Source: Pseudomonadota bacterium (lineage in GTDB: Bacteria > Pseudomonadota > Alphaproteobacteria > Rhizobiales > Beijerinckiaceae). From it: a stretch of DNA of 48,022 nt. The first letter of the stretch is position 1. Each line of letters starts with the position of its first letter. A program made the position numbers and the translations under genes. Where the stretch lies: NCBI GenBank assembly GCA_023423995.1, contig JAFAEL010000177.1, forward strand, positions 1 to 48,022, written 5' to 3'. Shown here one piece after another: positions 1 through 9,758 of the stretch. The notes beneath the pieces are model-generated. The model was not told the origin of the DNA. It ran no database searches and was given only the letters and a program-made list of their open reading frames with translations.

Positions 1-1
1 G

Positions 2-277
2 CTGTATACGCTCGGGATCATGATCGGGATGACCGTCTACGACACGACGCTCGGCACGACGGTGGCCAATCTCGGGATGAGCGAAGTGAACTTCCCGAAG
101 CCCGTGTTTCATGGCGACCCCCTGCGAGCCGTCACCAAGGTGCTCTCGAAACGAGAGTCCAAGTCGCGACCCGGCGTTGGACTCGTCGAGTTCATGCACA
201 CCTGCCTCAATCAGAACGATGAGGTCGTAGCGACCTGCAAGCGCATGGCAATGATGCGAAAGCAGGACGCGGCCTGA
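2..277 (+). CDS. MaoC-family dehydratase, C-terminal part (5' end outside window)
   Basis: The frame is open to the left edge of the window, so the start lies outside it; about 91 C-terminal residues are visible. The text has the look of the last strands of a hotdog-fold MaoC/enoyl-CoA hydratase (a PVFHGDPL stretch followed by a strand ending in ATCKRMAMM). Proteins of this type hydrate enoyl-CoA thioesters such as mesaconyl-CoA or itaconyl-CoA. The stop codon overlaps the start of the CitE-like lyase by one base (TGATG), so the two are very probably translationally coupled and act in sequence: hydration, then C-C cleavage of the hydroxyacyl-CoA. The substrate cannot be told from this fragment, and the catalytic Asp/His region is not in the window. 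Confidence 0.75.
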   Translation: MYTLGIMIGMTVYDTTLGTTVANLGMSEVNFPKPVFHGDPLRAVTKVLSKRESKSRPGVGLVEFMHTCLNQNDEVVATCKRMAMMRKQDAA

Positions 278-1137
278 TGCGCTCCCTCCTCTTCGTTCCC
301 GGCGACAGCGCGCGAAAGTTCGAGAAGGCGCGCACCGGCCCGGCCGACGCTCTGATCATCGACCTGGAGGATTCCGTCGCGCCCGACCGGAAGGACGAGG
401 CCCGTTCGATCACCTGCGGCATGCTCGGTGCCGAGCGCGGCGCGCAGAAGCTCTTCGTCCGCGTGAACGCGCTCGATACGGGACGAACGCTCGGAGATCT
501 TGCCGCGACGCTCCCCGCGCGGCCGGACGGGGTCGTCCTTCCGAAATGCGAATCGGCGGATCAACTGCGGCAGGTTTCGCTCTGGCTGGACGGGATCGAG
601 GCCGCGACCGGCGTCGTTCCGGGAGCCACAAGAATCATCGCAATCGCCACCGAGACCGCGACTTCGATCTTCGGACTAGGCTCCTATGCGGGCGCGACGG
701 AGCGGCTTCTCGGGCTGATGTGGGGGGCGGAGGATCTGTCGGCCTCCCTCGGGTCGACGGCCAACAAGACCGGCCGCAGCTATCATTCGCCCTATCGCCT
801 CGCCCGCGACCTCTGCCTCATGGGCGCCGCGGCGGCTGGGGTTGCGGCCATCGACACCGTCTACACGGACATCGAGGACCTCGAAGGCCTGGCCGAGGAG
901 TCCGCGGCCGCGCGGCGGGACGGCTTCAGCTGCAAGGCGGTGATCCATCCGAAGCACGTCGAGGTCGTCAACGCAGCGTTCAGCCCGACCGATGAGGAGG
1001 TCGCCTGGGCGCGGCGGATCGTGGATGCCTTCGCGGCCGATGCCGGGCTCGGCGTCATCCGCATCGACGGCAAGATGATCGACAAGCCCCATCTGCGTGC
1101 GGCCGAGAAAATCCTTTCAGCCTCGGGGCGGCCCTGA
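277..1137 (+). CDS. CoA ester lyase (HpcH/HpaI, CitE/malyl-CoA lyase-like)
   Basis: A 286-residue TIM-barrel lyase of the CitE/Mcl family, which cleaves or forms malyl-CoA, methylmalyl-CoA or citramalyl-CoA. Visible family marks are LLFVPGDS near residue 5, IDLEDSVAP near residue 28, Arg62 in FVRVN, Glu126 in ATETA and Glu152/Asp153 in GAEDLSASLG. Glu126 and Asp153 match the usual Mg ligands, so an active enzyme is expected. The length is normal for CitE-like proteins. The ATG overlaps the stop of the upstream MaoC gene. With MaoC genes on both sides and ccr elsewhere in the window, a role in mesaconyl/malyl-CoA or citramalyl-CoA metabolism is the best guess. True citrate lyase is unlikely because no CitF or CitD partner is present. 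Confidence 0.85.
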   Translation: MRSLLFVPGDSARKFEKARTGPADALIIDLEDSVAPDRKDEARSITCGMLGAERGAQKLFVRVNALDTGRTLGDLAATLPARPDGVVLPKCESADQLRQVSLWLDGIEAATGVVPGATRIIAIATETATSIFGLGSYAGATERLLGLMWGAEDLSASLGSTANKTGRSYHSPYRLARDLCLMGAAAAGVAAIDTVYTDIEDLEGLAEESAAARRDGFSCKAVIHPKHVEVVNAAFSPTDEEVAWARRIVDAFAADAGLGVIRIDGKMIDKPHLRAAEKILSASGRP

Positions 1138-1167
1138 TGCCGCCCCCAGCTCGCTCGTGAGGCAGCG

Positions 1168-1905
1168 ATGATCGTCCGGCAGGCGGCCAACGTCCTCGAC
1201 CTCCTGGAATACTTCGCCCAGGCACGCCGGCCCGCGACGCTCTCCGAGATCGCGGACCATTTCGGCTGGCCGCGCTCGAGCACGTTCAACCTGCTGACAA
1301 CGCTCGCCGACCGCGGCTACCTCTACGAGCCGAAACCCAGGGCCGGCTTCTATCCGACACCCCGCTGGCTCATGCAGGCGCAGGCGGTCGCGAATGCCGA
1401 GCCCCTGCCCTCCTGGACCAAGCTGATCCTGAACGAGCTTGCCGCGGATACGGGCGAGACGGTGGCGATCGGCGGTGCGGCCGGCACGATGGCTGTCTTC
1501 CTGGACGTCGTCGAATCGCCTGCGCCGGTGCGCTATTTCGGCCATATCGGCCACCGGATCCCGATCCACGCGAGTTCGACGGGCCGCGCTCTGCTCCTCC
1601 AGTACTCGGTCGACGAGCGGATGGCGCTCTATCGCAAGATCGAGTTCAAGCAATACGGGCCGCATACGCCGATCAGCATCGATATGGTCGAGGCGGAGCT
1701 GAGGCGTTCGGTCGAGCGCGGCTACTGCGAGAGCTATGCGGATTTCAGCGCCGATCTCGCAGGCGTAGCCATGCCCCTTGGCCTTCCCGAGCGCCGCCTC
1801 GCGGTCGTCGTCGCAGGGCCGATGTTCCGCATGCAGTCCCGGATGAAGGCGGTCGCGGAGGCGATCGGCAAAGCGATCAAGCGCCACGCGAAGGCGAGCA
1901 CATGA
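1168..1905 (+). CDS. IclR-family transcriptional regulator
   Basis: A 245-residue protein with an N-terminal winged helix (about residues 1-60; the helix pair includes TLSEIADHFGWPRSSTFNLL) and a C-terminal IclR effector domain (about 75-240, with the typical IPIHASSTGRALL stretch and ESYADFSADLAGVAMPL near residue 190). IclR proteins bind small carboxylic acids and often control the adjacent catabolic operon. The gene sits 30 bp after the CoA lyase and overlaps the following MaoC-like gene by four bases (ATGA), so it is in the operon it most likely regulates. The effector is unknown. Confidence 0.88.
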   Translation: MIVRQAANVLDLLEYFAQARRPATLSEIADHFGWPRSSTFNLLTTLADRGYLYEPKPRAGFYPTPRWLMQAQAVANAEPLPSWTKLILNELAADTGETVAIGGAAGTMAVFLDVVESPAPVRYFGHIGHRIPIHASSTGRALLLQYSVDERMALYRKIEFKQYGPHTPISIDMVEAELRRSVERGYCESYADFSADLAGVAMPLGLPERRLAVVVAGPMFRMQSRMKAVAEAIGKAIKRHAKAST

Positions 1906-2390
1906 AAGAGGACGTTCCGACGCTCGGTCTTGGGCTTCGCTGGGAGGACACGCCCGTCGGCTTCCGTTTCCGGACCATCGGCCGCACCATCACGGAGGCC
2001 GATATCACGGCCTTCGTCGGCGTGACCGGAATGACGGAGGTGCTGTTCACCAACGTCGAGTATCTGAGGGAGCAATCGCTGTTCGGAGGCAAGCGGCTCG
2101 TGCCGGGCGCGCTCGTCTACAGCTTCGCCGAGGGATTGCTCATGCAATCAGTGGTGCAGGGCGTAGGGCTCGCCTTTCTCGGGATGGACCTGGACGTGAA
2201 GGGGCCGACTTTCGCCGGAGACACGATCCGGCTCGAATGCGAGGTCCTCGAGTCGCGTCCCACCAGCAAACCCGGCCGCGGCTTCGTGAAGACGCGCAAC
2301 ACGGTGCTGAACCAACGATCCGAACCGGTGCTGGTCTACACGCCGTCGCGCCTCGTGAAGGGGCGCGATTATCGGCCCGAGGCCGACTGA
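1902..2390 (+). CDS. MaoC-like hotdog protein with altered active site
   Basis: A 162-residue single-hotdog protein of the MaoC family by overall pattern (TITEADITAFVGVTG near residue 30, then GKRLVPGALVYSFAEGL, then a C-terminal strand hairpin). Active R-specific hydratases have Asp-x-Asn-Pro-x-His right after the TG. Here the matching positions read M44, E46, V47 and F49, so both the catalytic Asp and His appear to be lost. It could be a non-catalytic partner of the upstream MaoC protein, a CoA-thioester binder, or a subgroup with other chemistry. The start overlaps the iclR stop (ATGA). It is the last gene of this rightward operon and is followed immediately by a strong hairpin. Confidence 0.75.
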   Translation: MKEDVPTLGLGLRWEDTPVGFRFRTIGRTITEADITAFVGVTGMTEVLFTNVEYLREQSLFGGKRLVPGALVYSFAEGLLMQSVVQGVGLAFLGMDLDVKGPTFAGDTIRLECEVLESRPTSKPGRGFVKTRNTVLNQRSEPVLVYTPSRLVKGRDYRPEAD

Positions 2391-2391
2391 C

Positions 2392-2439
2392 ACCGAGACG
2401 CCTCGCTCCGCGCATGAGCGCGGGGCGAGGCGTCTCGGT
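2392..2439. terminator. bidirectional hairpin between convergent genes
   Basis: A near-perfect hairpin fills the 58-bp gap between the rightward MaoC-like gene and the leftward aspS. The outer arms are ACCGAGACGCCTCGC (2392-2406) and GCGAGGCGTCTCGGT (2425-2439). After one T/G wobble there is an inner 6-bp stem (CCGCGC/GCGCGG) closing on an ATGA loop. That is 21 Watson-Crick pairs plus one wobble. There is no long T run on either side, as is common in GC-rich alphaproteobacteria. The position strongly suggests shared termination. Confidence 0.85.
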
Positions 2440-2448
2440 CAAAACCGC

Positions 2449-4239
2449 TTACTTCTGCGGCGGGTTGAGCCGAATGTGCAGCTCGCGAAGCTGCTTCGCG
2501 CTCGGCTCCGACGGGCCCCCCATCAGCAGATCCTCGGCCTGCTGGTTCATCGGGAAGAGCGCAACCTCGCGGAGGTTCTTCGCGCCGCAGACCAGCATGA
2601 CGATCCGGTCCACGCCCGCAGCCATGCCCCCGTGCGGAGGGGCGCCGTAGTGGAACGCGCGGTAGAGGCCGCCGAACCGGTCCTCCACGTCCTGGCGCGT
2701 GTACCCGGCGATCTCAAACGCCTTCACCATCACGTCGGGTAGCTGGTTGCGGATGCCGCCGGACGCGATCTCGTAGCCGTTGCAGACGAGATCGTATTGG
2801 AAGGCCTTGAGCGTCAAAGGCTCCTGCGTCTGCAGCGCCTCCATGCCGCCCTGGGGCATCGAGAACGGATTGTGGGCGAAATCGACCTTTTTGTTCTCGT
2901 CGTCCCACTCGTAGAAAGGGAAATCCGTGATCCAGGCGAGCGCGAACTGCTCGCGATCGACCAGGTCGAGTTCTTCGCCGATGCGCAGCCGCGCCTTCCC
3001 GGCGAGACTGGCCGCCTTCGCCTCCTCGCCTGCCGCGAAGAATACGGCGTCACCGGCCCCGACTCCGGCGCGCAGGCAGATCCGCGCCAGCACGTCCTCC
3101 GGCACGAACTTGGCGATCGGCCCGCGGCCGACGACCTTCTCGTTCTCGTCCGCCAGGATGATGTAGCCGAGCCCGGCTGCGCCCTCGCTTCGGGCCCAGT
3201 CGTTCAGCTTGTCGAAGAACGAGCGCGGCTGAGCCCCTGCGCCGGGCCCCGGGATGGCGCGCACCACGCCGCCCGCTTTGATGACGTTCTTGAACGCGTT
3301 GAACGTGACGCTCTCGTCCGAGAACTCCTCCGTCACGTCCGCGATAAGGAGCGGGTTGCGGAGGTCGGGCTTGTCCGAGCCGTATTTCAGCATGGACTCC
3401 GCATATGGGATGCGCGGGAACTCGCCCGTCACGCGCTTTCCGTCCGCGAATTCCTCGAACACCCCACGGAGCACGGGCTCCATGGCACCCAGCACGTCGT
3501 CCTGGGTGACGAAGCTCATCTCCAAGTCCAGCTGGTAGAACTCGCCGTAGAAGCGATCCGCCCGCGGATCCTCGTCGCGGAAGCAGGGCGCGATCTGGAA
3601 GTACCGATCGAAGCCCGACATCATCAGGAGCTGCTTGTATTGCTGCGGCGCCTGCGGGAGGGCGTAGAACTTGCCCGGGTGCAGGCGTGAGGGAACGAGG
3701 AAATCCCGCGCCCCTTCAGGAGACGAAGCCGTCAGAATGGGCGTCTGGAACTCGAAGAACCCTGCCTCTCCCATCCGGCGGCGGAGCGACGACACGACCT
3801 GGGTACGCCGCATGATGTTGGCGTGCAGCTTCTCCCGGCGCAGGTCGAGGAAGCGATAGCGAAGCCGAATATCCTCCGGATATTCCTGCTCACCAAAGAC
3901 GGGCAGCGGCAACTCGCCCGCGGGACCGAGCACCTCCAGTTCGGTGACGTACAGCTCGATCTGCCCGGTCGGGAGCTCGGCATTCGCGGTACCTTCCGGA
4001 CGCTGTCGGACCTTGCCGTCGATTCGGACCACCCACTCCGAGCGCACTTCGTTGGCGAGCCGGAAAGCAGCCGAGTCCGGGTCCACCACGCATTGCGTGA
4101 GCCCGTAATGATCCCGGAGGTCGATGAAGAGCACCCCGCCATGGTCGCGGATGCGGTGGCACCAGCCGGAGAGACGGACGCTCTGGCCGATGTCGGACGG
4201 GCGGAGGGCTCCGCAGGTGTGGCTGCGATAACGGTGCAT
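2449..4239 (-). CDS. aspS: aspartyl-tRNA synthetase, probably non-discriminating (Asp/Asn)
   Basis: A bacterial-type class II AspRS of 596 residues. It has an N-terminal OB-fold anticodon domain (about 1-110), the catalytic core with motif 2 ([15 protein letters not shown]) and motif 3 ([12 protein letters not shown]), and the bacterial GAD insertion between them. I chose the ATG at 4239 because the protein there begins [10 protein letters not shown], the standard family start; the frame is open further upstream to 4389 but that extension has no family character. His33 in [10 protein letters not shown] is at the position where discriminating enzymes such as E. coli carry Leu, so this enzyme probably also charges tRNA(Asn), with GatCAB amidating the product. 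It is transcribed leftward, divergent from rnd. Confidence 0.96.
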   Translation of the reverse strand: MHRYRSHTCGALRPSDIGQSVRLSGWCHRIRDHGGVLFIDLRDHYGLTQCVVDPDSAAFRLANEVRSEWVVRIDGKVRQRPEGTANAELPTGQIELYVTELEVLGPAGELPLPVFGEQEYPEDIRLRYRFLDLRREKLHANIMRRTQVVSSLRRRMGEAGFFEFQTPILTASSPEGARDFLVPSRLHPGKFYALPQAPQQYKQLLMMSGFDRYFQIAPCFRDEDPRADRFYGEFYQLDLEMSFVTQDDVLGAMEPVLRGVFEEFADGKRVTGEFPRIPYAESMLKYGSDKPDLRNPLLIADVTEEFSDESVTFNAFKNVIKAGGVVRAIPGPGAGAQPRSFFDKLNDWARSEGAAGLGYIILADENEKVVGRGPIAKFVPEDVLARICLRAGVGAGDAVFFAAGEEAKAASLAGKARLRIGEELDLVDREQFALAWITDFPFYEWDDENKKVDFAHNPFSMPQGGMEALQTQEPLTLKAFQYDLVCNGYEIASGGIRNQLPDVMVKAFEIAGYTRQDVEDRFGGLYRAFHYGAPPHGGMAAGVDRIVMLVCGAKNLREVALFPMNQQAEDLLMGGPSEPSAKQLRELHIRLNPPQK

Positions 4240-4374
4240 GACGGTACCTCGGGAAGCCGCGCACCATCCATGGGGTCCCGTGCTTGTCAAGCGACGGCCC
4301 CGGCCGGCGGGTCCGTCCGGGTGTTCCAACGCCTCCCGGTGATCTTCTTGCAGATCGTTACCGGTTAACCGTGA

Positions 4375-4389
4375 TTGTGCAGCGCACAA
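4375..4389. promoter_or_regulatory. perfect inverted repeat in the 477-bp aspS-rnd intergenic region
   Basis: TTGTGC-AGC-GCACAA is a perfect 6-3-6 inverted repeat located 136 bp upstream of the aspS start. It sits in the only stretch over 300 bp without an assured gene (4240-4716). The neighbouring bases (AAAGTAACTCAAATTG) are the most AT-rich of the region and could hold a leftward promoter for aspS. I see no T-box, riboswitch-like fold or clear -35/-10 pair. A regulator-binding site is a guess from symmetry and position alone. Apart from a possible small reading frame at 4455, the rest of this gap shows nothing I recognise. Confidence 0.35.
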
Positions 4390-4454
4390 AGTAACTCAAA
4401 TTGTAAGGGTCTCGTTGAGATTCTCGGGCCTAGCTGGGGTGCTCGTCGTGAGTT

Positions 4455-4649
4455 TTGGCGATGCGAGCCCCCATTCACCGCACCATAATCCTCGTCATGT
4501 GCACCGGAGCTACCATGGCCGTCCTCGGCCGGGCGCCTGGAGCCGTGAACCTGCGCACGCAGGACATTGAGACCGCCATCTCGGCCACGGGCAAACCAGG
4601 CAGGTACCTGAAGGCGAGATATGCCTGGCTCGGGAGAGGCGCCGCATAG
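4455..4649 (+). CDS. possible small secreted or membrane protein (doubtful)
   Basis: A 64-codon frame upstream of rnd. Its first 30 residues (basic start, then [15 protein letters not shown]) could pass as a signal peptide or one membrane segment, and about three quarters of its third codon positions are G or C, which fits coding DNA here but is only weak evidence. There is no convincing ribosome-binding site before the ATG at 4455 or the in-frame ATG at 4461, and I do not recognise the protein. It ends 67 bp before rnd. It may be the leader region of rnd rather than a gene. Confidence 0.2.
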   Translation: MAMRAPIHRTIILVMCTGATMAVLGRAPGAVNLRTQDIETAISATGKPGRYLKARYAWLGRGAA

Positions 4650-4716
4650 GCGATGGATCCCGTCTCCGGCTCAGGTTGACGTCGCGGAACGAGAAACAGT
4701 CGGCTATAGCGCCCAG

Positions 4717-5874
4717 ATGGACTTGATCTCGACGACGGAGGCACTCGCCTCTTCCTGCTCTCGCTTCGCTGCCGCGCCGTTCGTCACGGTTGATACCGAG
4801 TTCATGCGGGAGACGACATATTATTCCAAGTTGTGCCTGATCCAGATGGCGGGCCCCGGGCTCGACGGCGTCCTTGTCGATCCGCTGGCGCCCGGCATGG
4901 ACCTCGCCCCGTTCTTTGCCCTGATGGCCGACAAGTCGGTGGTCAAGGTGTTCCACTCGGCCCGGCAGGATCTCGAAATCGTCTGGAACCTCGGCGGGTT
5001 GCTTCCAGAGCCGCTCTTCGACACCCAGGTCGCCGCTATGGTCTGCGGCTATGGCGACTCGGTCTCCTACGAGCAGCTCGCCAACGATCTGGCCAAGGCC
5101 CGCATCGACAAGTCGTCCCGCTTTACCGATTGGTCGAGGCGTCCCCTCAGCGAGGCGCAGCTCGCCTATGCCTTGTCCGACGTGACCTCCCTCGTGACCA
5201 TCTACGAGAAGCTCTCGGCCGAGTTGGAGCGGACCGGGCGGGCGGATTGGCTGGACGACGAGATGGCCATTCTGACCTCGCCGGAGACCTATCGGAACGA
5301 TCCGGAGAAGGCGTGGATGCGTCTGGCTGGGCGCATGCGCAAGCCGCGGGAGATCGCGGTGCTCATGGAGGTGGCCGCTTGGCGTGAACGTGAAGCCCAG
5401 AGCCGCGACGTTCCACGCAGCCGCGTCCTCAAGGACGAGGCGGTGATCGACGTCGCAGTATCGGCGCCCCGGAGCGCAGAGGCGCTCGGCCGGCTACGGT
5501 CGATTCCGAACGGTTTCGAGCGCTCCCGACCCGCGAGCGACATCCTGGCGGCGGTCGAGCGTGGTCTGGCGCGTGATCCGGCTACCGTGCCGGTGCCTGC
5601 TCGAGGCCGGCCGCGTGCCGGAGGAAACGCCGCGACGGTCGAGCTCCTGAAGGTCCTCCTGCGCGCGGTCTCCGAGAACGAGCGCGTCGCACCGAAGGTG
5701 CTCGCCACCGTGGATGATCTGGAGGCCATTGCCGATGACGACGGGGCAGACGTCCCGGCGCTGCGAGGGTGGCGGCGGGGCCTCTTCGGGGAGAAGGCCC
5801 TGGCCCTGAAAGCCGGAGACCTTGCGCTCTCCATCGAGCGCGGCTCCGTCGTCGTCACTTCGAGGGAACGCTGA
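4717..5874 (+). CDS. rnd: ribonuclease D
   Basis: A 385-residue 3'-5' exoribonuclease that trims the 3' ends of tRNA precursors and other stable RNAs. The DEDDy nuclease domain is complete: Asp26 and Glu28 (VDTEF), Asp85 (HSARQD), and Tyr151/Asp155 (YALSD). One or two HRDC-like helical domains follow from about residue 205 to the end. The ATG at 4717 gives the usual family N-terminus, with the first strand of the nuclease fold at residues 22-26; the frame is open upstream to 4621 but without family sequence. The gene is transcribed rightward and converges on ppx with a gap of only two bases. Confidence 0.94.
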   Translation: MDLISTTEALASSCSRFAAAPFVTVDTEFMRETTYYSKLCLIQMAGPGLDGVLVDPLAPGMDLAPFFALMADKSVVKVFHSARQDLEIVWNLGGLLPEPLFDTQVAAMVCGYGDSVSYEQLANDLAKARIDKSSRFTDWSRRPLSEAQLAYALSDVTSLVTIYEKLSAELERTGRADWLDDEMAILTSPETYRNDPEKAWMRLAGRMRKPREIAVLMEVAAWREREAQSRDVPRSRVLKDEAVIDVAVSAPRSAEALGRLRSIPNGFERSRPASDILAAVERGLARDPATVPVPARGRPRAGGNAATVELLKVLLRAVSENERVAPKVLATVDDLEAIADDDGADVPALRGWRRGLFGEKALALKAGDLALSIERGSVVVTSRER

Positions 5875-5876
5875 CC

Positions 5877-7415
5877 TCAACCCGCGCGGACGACTGCCTC
5901 ACAATTGAGAAGCTTTCCGAGAGCCCGCATTCGATTGAGCAGCCGCTCGCTCGCCAGCGGCGCGAGTTCGCCCGGTAGTTCGAGCACGATCGCGCCATCC
6001 TGGCAGAGAAGCGGCGCCCGCGGCAGCACGCCGGCCATCGCGACGGTTATCGGGTAAGCGATGCGGAACAGGGCAGCGGCGAGCTTTGCGAGCTCGGCAA
6101 GGCGCTGACCCGCAAGCCCCAGCAAGGGCGTGCTGGCCGTATCCGCCGCCACGCCTTCGTGCCGGAAGTAGACCGCGAGCGCCAAATAGGCGCGCCCAGG
6201 ATGATCGACGCCCTGGAGCGCAGCATGCGCGATCATGGCCAGGCTCTGGGCACCGCGGTAATCGGGATGGGCCCGCCAGCCGGTATCCGAGAGGAGACAG
6301 GCCGCGTGGCGAAGCCGACGCTCGGAGGCGGTTTCGGGCACGCCGAAGCTTGCGATGAAGTTGTCCGTCCAGGTCCGCAGCTCTTCGCCGTGCTTGGGAG
6401 CGCGCGCCCGGAGCTGGTTGAGCTCGGCCGCGGCGCTCAGGAGCGGATCCTCCCGGCGCTCCGCATCCGAGAGCTCCTCGAACAGGAGGCCCTCTCGCAC
6501 GCCAAGTGCCGACGTGGTGACACCCGAAGGCTGTCCAAGGCGGACGATCTCATCGAGGACGATCGCACCGTAGATCAGAAGAGGGCGACGGGCTTCCGAT
6601 ACGGACGCGATCGCCTTGAGGGCAGCGGGGCTCGTGCGCTCGACCATGCGCTGGAAGCCGCCGCGTTTCAGCTCGAACTGATAGCCGTGCAAGACGTGGA
6701 GCGGGTATTCACGGTCCACCATCTGCATCCGGGCGAGCGCGCGCCAAGTCCCACCGACGGCGTAGAAGGTGCGTCCGGCGAGTTCCTGCAACTGGGGCGC
6801 GCGGGCCAGCTCGATCCGGGCAATTTTGGCCGCACTCTTCGGCGAGTTGCCGGCCATGTCCCTGAGCACGAGCCCCCCGAGGGGCAGCGTGAGCCCGGCG
6901 CCCGCGCGGTCACCCCGGACGTCGACAATTTCGAGAGATCCGCCGCCGAGATCCCCGACCACGCCATCCGGCTCGTGAAGGCCGGAGATCACGCCGGCCG
7001 CCGAGAGGAACGCCTCGCGTTCGCCGGTAAGCAATTCGACGGGGCAGCCGCACGCCGCTTGAGCCGCCGCGAGGAAGGCTGGCCCGTTCTCGGCCATGCG
7101 AGCCGCGGCAGTCGCAAGCACCCTGACGCGTCGCACCTGCACCGTGTTGCAGAGCACACGAAAGCGGGCCAGGGCCGCAAGCGCGCGCTCGACCGCTTCC
7201 TCGGACAGCCGGCCGGTGGAAGCGATATCGCGGCCGAGACCGCAGAAGAGCTTCTCGTTGTACAGGGGCGTAGGCGCGCGCGCCGGCCCTTCATAGATGA
7301 CGAGCCGAACGGAGTTCGACCCGATATCGATGATGGCGATAGGCTCGCGGCCGGCAATGCGGCCGGGGGTGCCGCTTCCCGTACTAGGAGACTGTAGGGC
7401 GTCTACGCTTGGCAA
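5877..7415 (-). CDS. ppx: exopolyphosphatase / GppA-type phosphatase
   Basis: A 512-residue Ppx/GppA phosphatase that removes terminal phosphates from polyphosphate or pppGpp. It has the ASKHA fold: phosphate loop 1 in [16 protein letters not shown] near residue 28, and the second glycine-rich loop in [14 protein letters not shown] near residue 153. A C-terminal HD-like helical domain covers the last 180 residues. The length matches the long Ppx form of alphaproteobacteria. The start lies inside the end of ppk (32-bp overlap), so the polymerase and the hydrolase are made from one message with coupled translation. Whether the main substrate is polyP or pppGpp cannot be decided from sequence. 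Confidence 0.92.
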   Translation of the reverse strand: MPSVDALQSPSTGSGTPGRIAGREPIAIIDIGSNSVRLVIYEGPARAPTPLYNEKLFCGLGRDIASTGRLSEEAVERALAALARFRVLCNTVQVRRVRVLATAAARMAENGPAFLAAAQAACGCPVELLTGEREAFLSAAGVISGLHEPDGVVGDLGGGSLEIVDVRGDRAGAGLTLPLGGLVLRDMAGNSPKSAAKIARIELARAPQLQELAGRTFYAVGGTWRALARMQMVDREYPLHVLHGYQFELKRGGFQRMVERTSPAALKAIASVSEARRPLLIYGAIVLDEIVRLGQPSGVTTSALGVREGLLFEELSDAERREDPLLSAAAELNQLRARAPKHGEELRTWTDNFIASFGVPETASERRLRHAACLLSDTGWRAHPDYRGAQSLAMIAHAALQGVDHPGRAYLALAVYFRHEGVAADTASTPLLGLAGQRLAELAKLAAALFRIAYPITVAMAGVLPRAPLLCQDGAIVLELPGELAPLASERLLNRMRALGKLLNCEAVVRAG

Positions 7416-9738
7416 GCGACCGGGGGCTCGATGTCTTCTGAGCCTTGCCGCGACCGGACAGGCTCGGGTTGGTCATGAAATACTTGTGCGCGTTGAACGG
7501 TTCCTCGCCCGGCTGGAGCTGAACCCGTTCGCTCGCGCCGGACGGCAATACGGTCCAGCTCTGCTCGTTGTCCAGGAGGTTCGCCAGCATGATCTGGTCC
7601 AGCACCTGCTGATGGACCGTCGGGTTGGTGATCGGCAGGAGGGCCTCGACACGGCGGTCGAGGTTCCGGGTCATGAGATCGGCCGACGAAATGTAGACGT
7701 GAGCCTCCGGGTGAGGCAACCCGAACCCGTTGCCGAACGCATAGATCCGGCTGTGCTCCAGGAACCGGCCGACGATCGACTTCACCCGGATGTTGTCCGA
7801 CAGCCCTGGGATGCCCGGCCTTAGGCAGCAGATCCCCCGTACGACGAGGTCGATCTGCACGCCCGCCTGGCTCGCGTCATAGAACGCGTCGATGATCTCA
7901 GGATCGACGAGGGAGTTGCACTTGCCCCAGATGGCGGCGGGCCGCCCTGCCCTCGCATGTGCGATCTCCTCCTCGATTCGCCGCAAGAGACGTTTCCGGA
8001 GGTTGATGGGCGAGACTGCCATCAGTTCGAGTTCGTCCGGCTCGGCATAGCCGGTGATGAAATTGAAGATGCGGTTCACGTCGCGACCGACCGCCGGGTC
8101 CGCCGTGAAGAACGACAGGTCCGTGTAGATCCGTGCCGTGACTGGGTGATAGTTGCCGGTCCCGACGTGGCAGTAGGTAACGAGCTGTCCGCCCTCCCGC
8201 CGGACCACCATCGAGAGCTTGGCGTGGGTCTTCAGCTCGAGAAAGCCGAAGACCACCTGCGCGCCCGCCCGCTCGAGGTCGCGCGCCCAGCGTATATTCG
8301 CCTCCTCGTCAAAGCGGGCCTTCAGCTCGACGAGAGCCGTGACCGACTTTCCTGCCTCCGCGGCCTCCGCCAGGACCCGTACGATCGGGCTGTCGGACGA
8401 GGTGCGATAGAGCGTCTGCCGGATGGCGACGACGTTCGGATCACGCGCCGCCTGCTGCAGGAAGAGGACGACGGCGTCGAACGACTCGTAGGGGTGGTGG
8501 ACGATGATGTCCTTCGGACGGATCGCCGCGAAGCAATCGCTCCCGTGCTCCCGGATGCGTTCCGGAAAGCGGGGATTGTACGGCTTGAACTTCAGGTCCG
8601 GCCGCTCGAGCGCCACAAGTTGCGAGAGCTCGTTCAGGGCGAGCTCACCCTCGACGACGAAGACGGCATCGCCCGTGACGTCGAGCTCTCCGGCGACGAA
8701 TTGCGCGAGGTCATCCGGCATTGAGGCTTCGACCTCGAGGCGTATCACGCTCCCGCGGCGGCGACGCTTGAGGGCCGTCTCGAATAGGCGGACGAGGTCC
8801 TCGGCCTCCTCCTCGATCTCGAGGTCCGAATCGCGCAGGACGCGGAAGGCGCCTCGACCCTCGACCCGATAGCCGGGAAAGAGCTGATCGGTGAAAAGGC
8901 CGACGAGCTCCTCGACGGCGATGAACCGCATGGTGCCCGCACCGTCCAGGTCGGGCAGCCGCACGAATCGCTCGATCTTGGCTGGAAGACGGATCAGGGC
9001 CTTGAGGGGCCGCCCATCGATCTTTCGCGCGAGCTTGAGGGCGATCGAGAATCCGAAATTCGGGATGAATGGGAAGGGGTGGGCCGGATCGACCGCGAGC
9101 GGCGTCAGGACCGGGAAGACGTAATTGAGGAAATGGTCCTGCAGCCAGGCGCCCTCGCGAGGGGAGACCTGATCGGCCTCGACGAGGACGATGCCGTTTT
9201 CCACAAGCTCGTGCTTCAATTCCGTCCAGCGCCGCTGCTGATCCGTCGCCAGGGACGAGGCTTCGGCCGCGATCTGGCTGAGTTGGCCGGCCGGAGACAG
9301 ACCGTCCTGCGAGGTCACGGCCACCCCGGTGCGGACCTGGCCCATCAGGCCGGCGACCCGCACCATGAAGAACTCATCCAGATTGTTGGCCGAGATCGAC
9401 AGGAACCGCAGTTGCTCCAGAAGGGGATGGTTACGGTTCGACGCCTCTTCGAGGACCCGGCGATTGAACTGCAGCCATGACAGCTCGCGATTGACGAAGC
9501 GCTCGGGCCGGCGGCGAAGCGCCTCACCCTCGGACACGCTTGTCTCCGCCTTCACCCGCGTCGTCGGCTCCCGCGGCTCCAGCGTGATGATTTCCGCCTC
9601 TGGCGGCGGCGTGTCGCTGCCGGCAGCGCTCGGAATGGCGATGCGAGCCTCAGTGGGCGCGACGGCGTCTTCCGGCCGAAGCGACGCCGCGTCCCCCTCT
9701 GCGATCGTCTTCGGAATGCGTCTACGACGTGTCGCCAT
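7384..9738 (-). CDS. ppk: polyphosphate kinase 1
   Basis: A 784-residue PPK1 that reversibly polymerises the gamma phosphate of ATP into polyphosphate. The domain order is complete: N domain (from [20 protein letters not shown] near residue 80), head domain, and the two phospholipase-D-like C domains. The autophosphorylated histidine corresponds to His524 ([10 protein letters not shown]) and the second active-site histidine to His680 ([15 protein letters not shown]), 156 residues apart as expected. An unconserved, acidic and Pro-rich N-terminal extension of about 75 residues precedes the N domain. It is transcribed after hdaA (20-bp gap) and overlaps ppx, so hdaA, ppk and ppx appear to form one leftward unit. 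Confidence 0.96.
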   Translation of the reverse strand: MATRRRRIPKTIAEGDAASLRPEDAVAPTEARIAIPSAAGSDTPPPEAEIITLEPREPTTRVKAETSVSEGEALRRRPERFVNRELSWLQFNRRVLEEASNRNHPLLEQLRFLSISANNLDEFFMVRVAGLMGQVRTGVAVTSQDGLSPAGQLSQIAAEASSLATDQQRRWTELKHELVENGIVLVEADQVSPREGAWLQDHFLNYVFPVLTPLAVDPAHPFPFIPNFGFSIALKLARKIDGRPLKALIRLPAKIERFVRLPDLDGAGTMRFIAVEELVGLFTDQLFPGYRVEGRGAFRVLRDSDLEIEEEAEDLVRLFETALKRRRRGSVIRLEVEASMPDDLAQFVAGELDVTGDAVFVVEGELALNELSQLVALERPDLKFKPYNPRFPERIREHGSDCFAAIRPKDIIVHHPYESFDAVVLFLQQAARDPNVVAIRQTLYRTSSDSPIVRVLAEAAEAGKSVTALVELKARFDEEANIRWARDLERAGAQVVFGFLELKTHAKLSMVVRREGGQLVTYCHVGTGNYHPVTARIYTDLSFFTADPAVGRDVNRIFNFITGYAEPDELELMAVSPINLRKRLLRRIEEEIAHARAGRPAAIWGKCNSLVDPEIIDAFYDASQAGVQIDLVVRGICCLRPGIPGLSDNIRVKSIVGRFLEHSRIYAFGNGFGLPHPEAHVYISSADLMTRNLDRRVEALLPITNPTVHQQVLDQIMLANLLDNEQSWTVLPSGASERVQLQPGEEPFNAHKYFMTNPSLSGRGKAQKTSSPRSLAKRRRPTVS

Positions 9739-9758
9739 GACTCCCTTCTACGTGGATA

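Noticed and set aside
4240..4389. Upstream in-frame extension of aspS by 50 codons
   Set aside because: The extension has no similarity to AspRS N-termini and crosses the AT-rich patch with the inverted repeat; the ATG at 4239 gives the standard start.
6159..7397. A 412-codon plus-strand frame opposite ppx
   Set aside because: Antisense to the conserved phosphate loops of Ppx; no family character.
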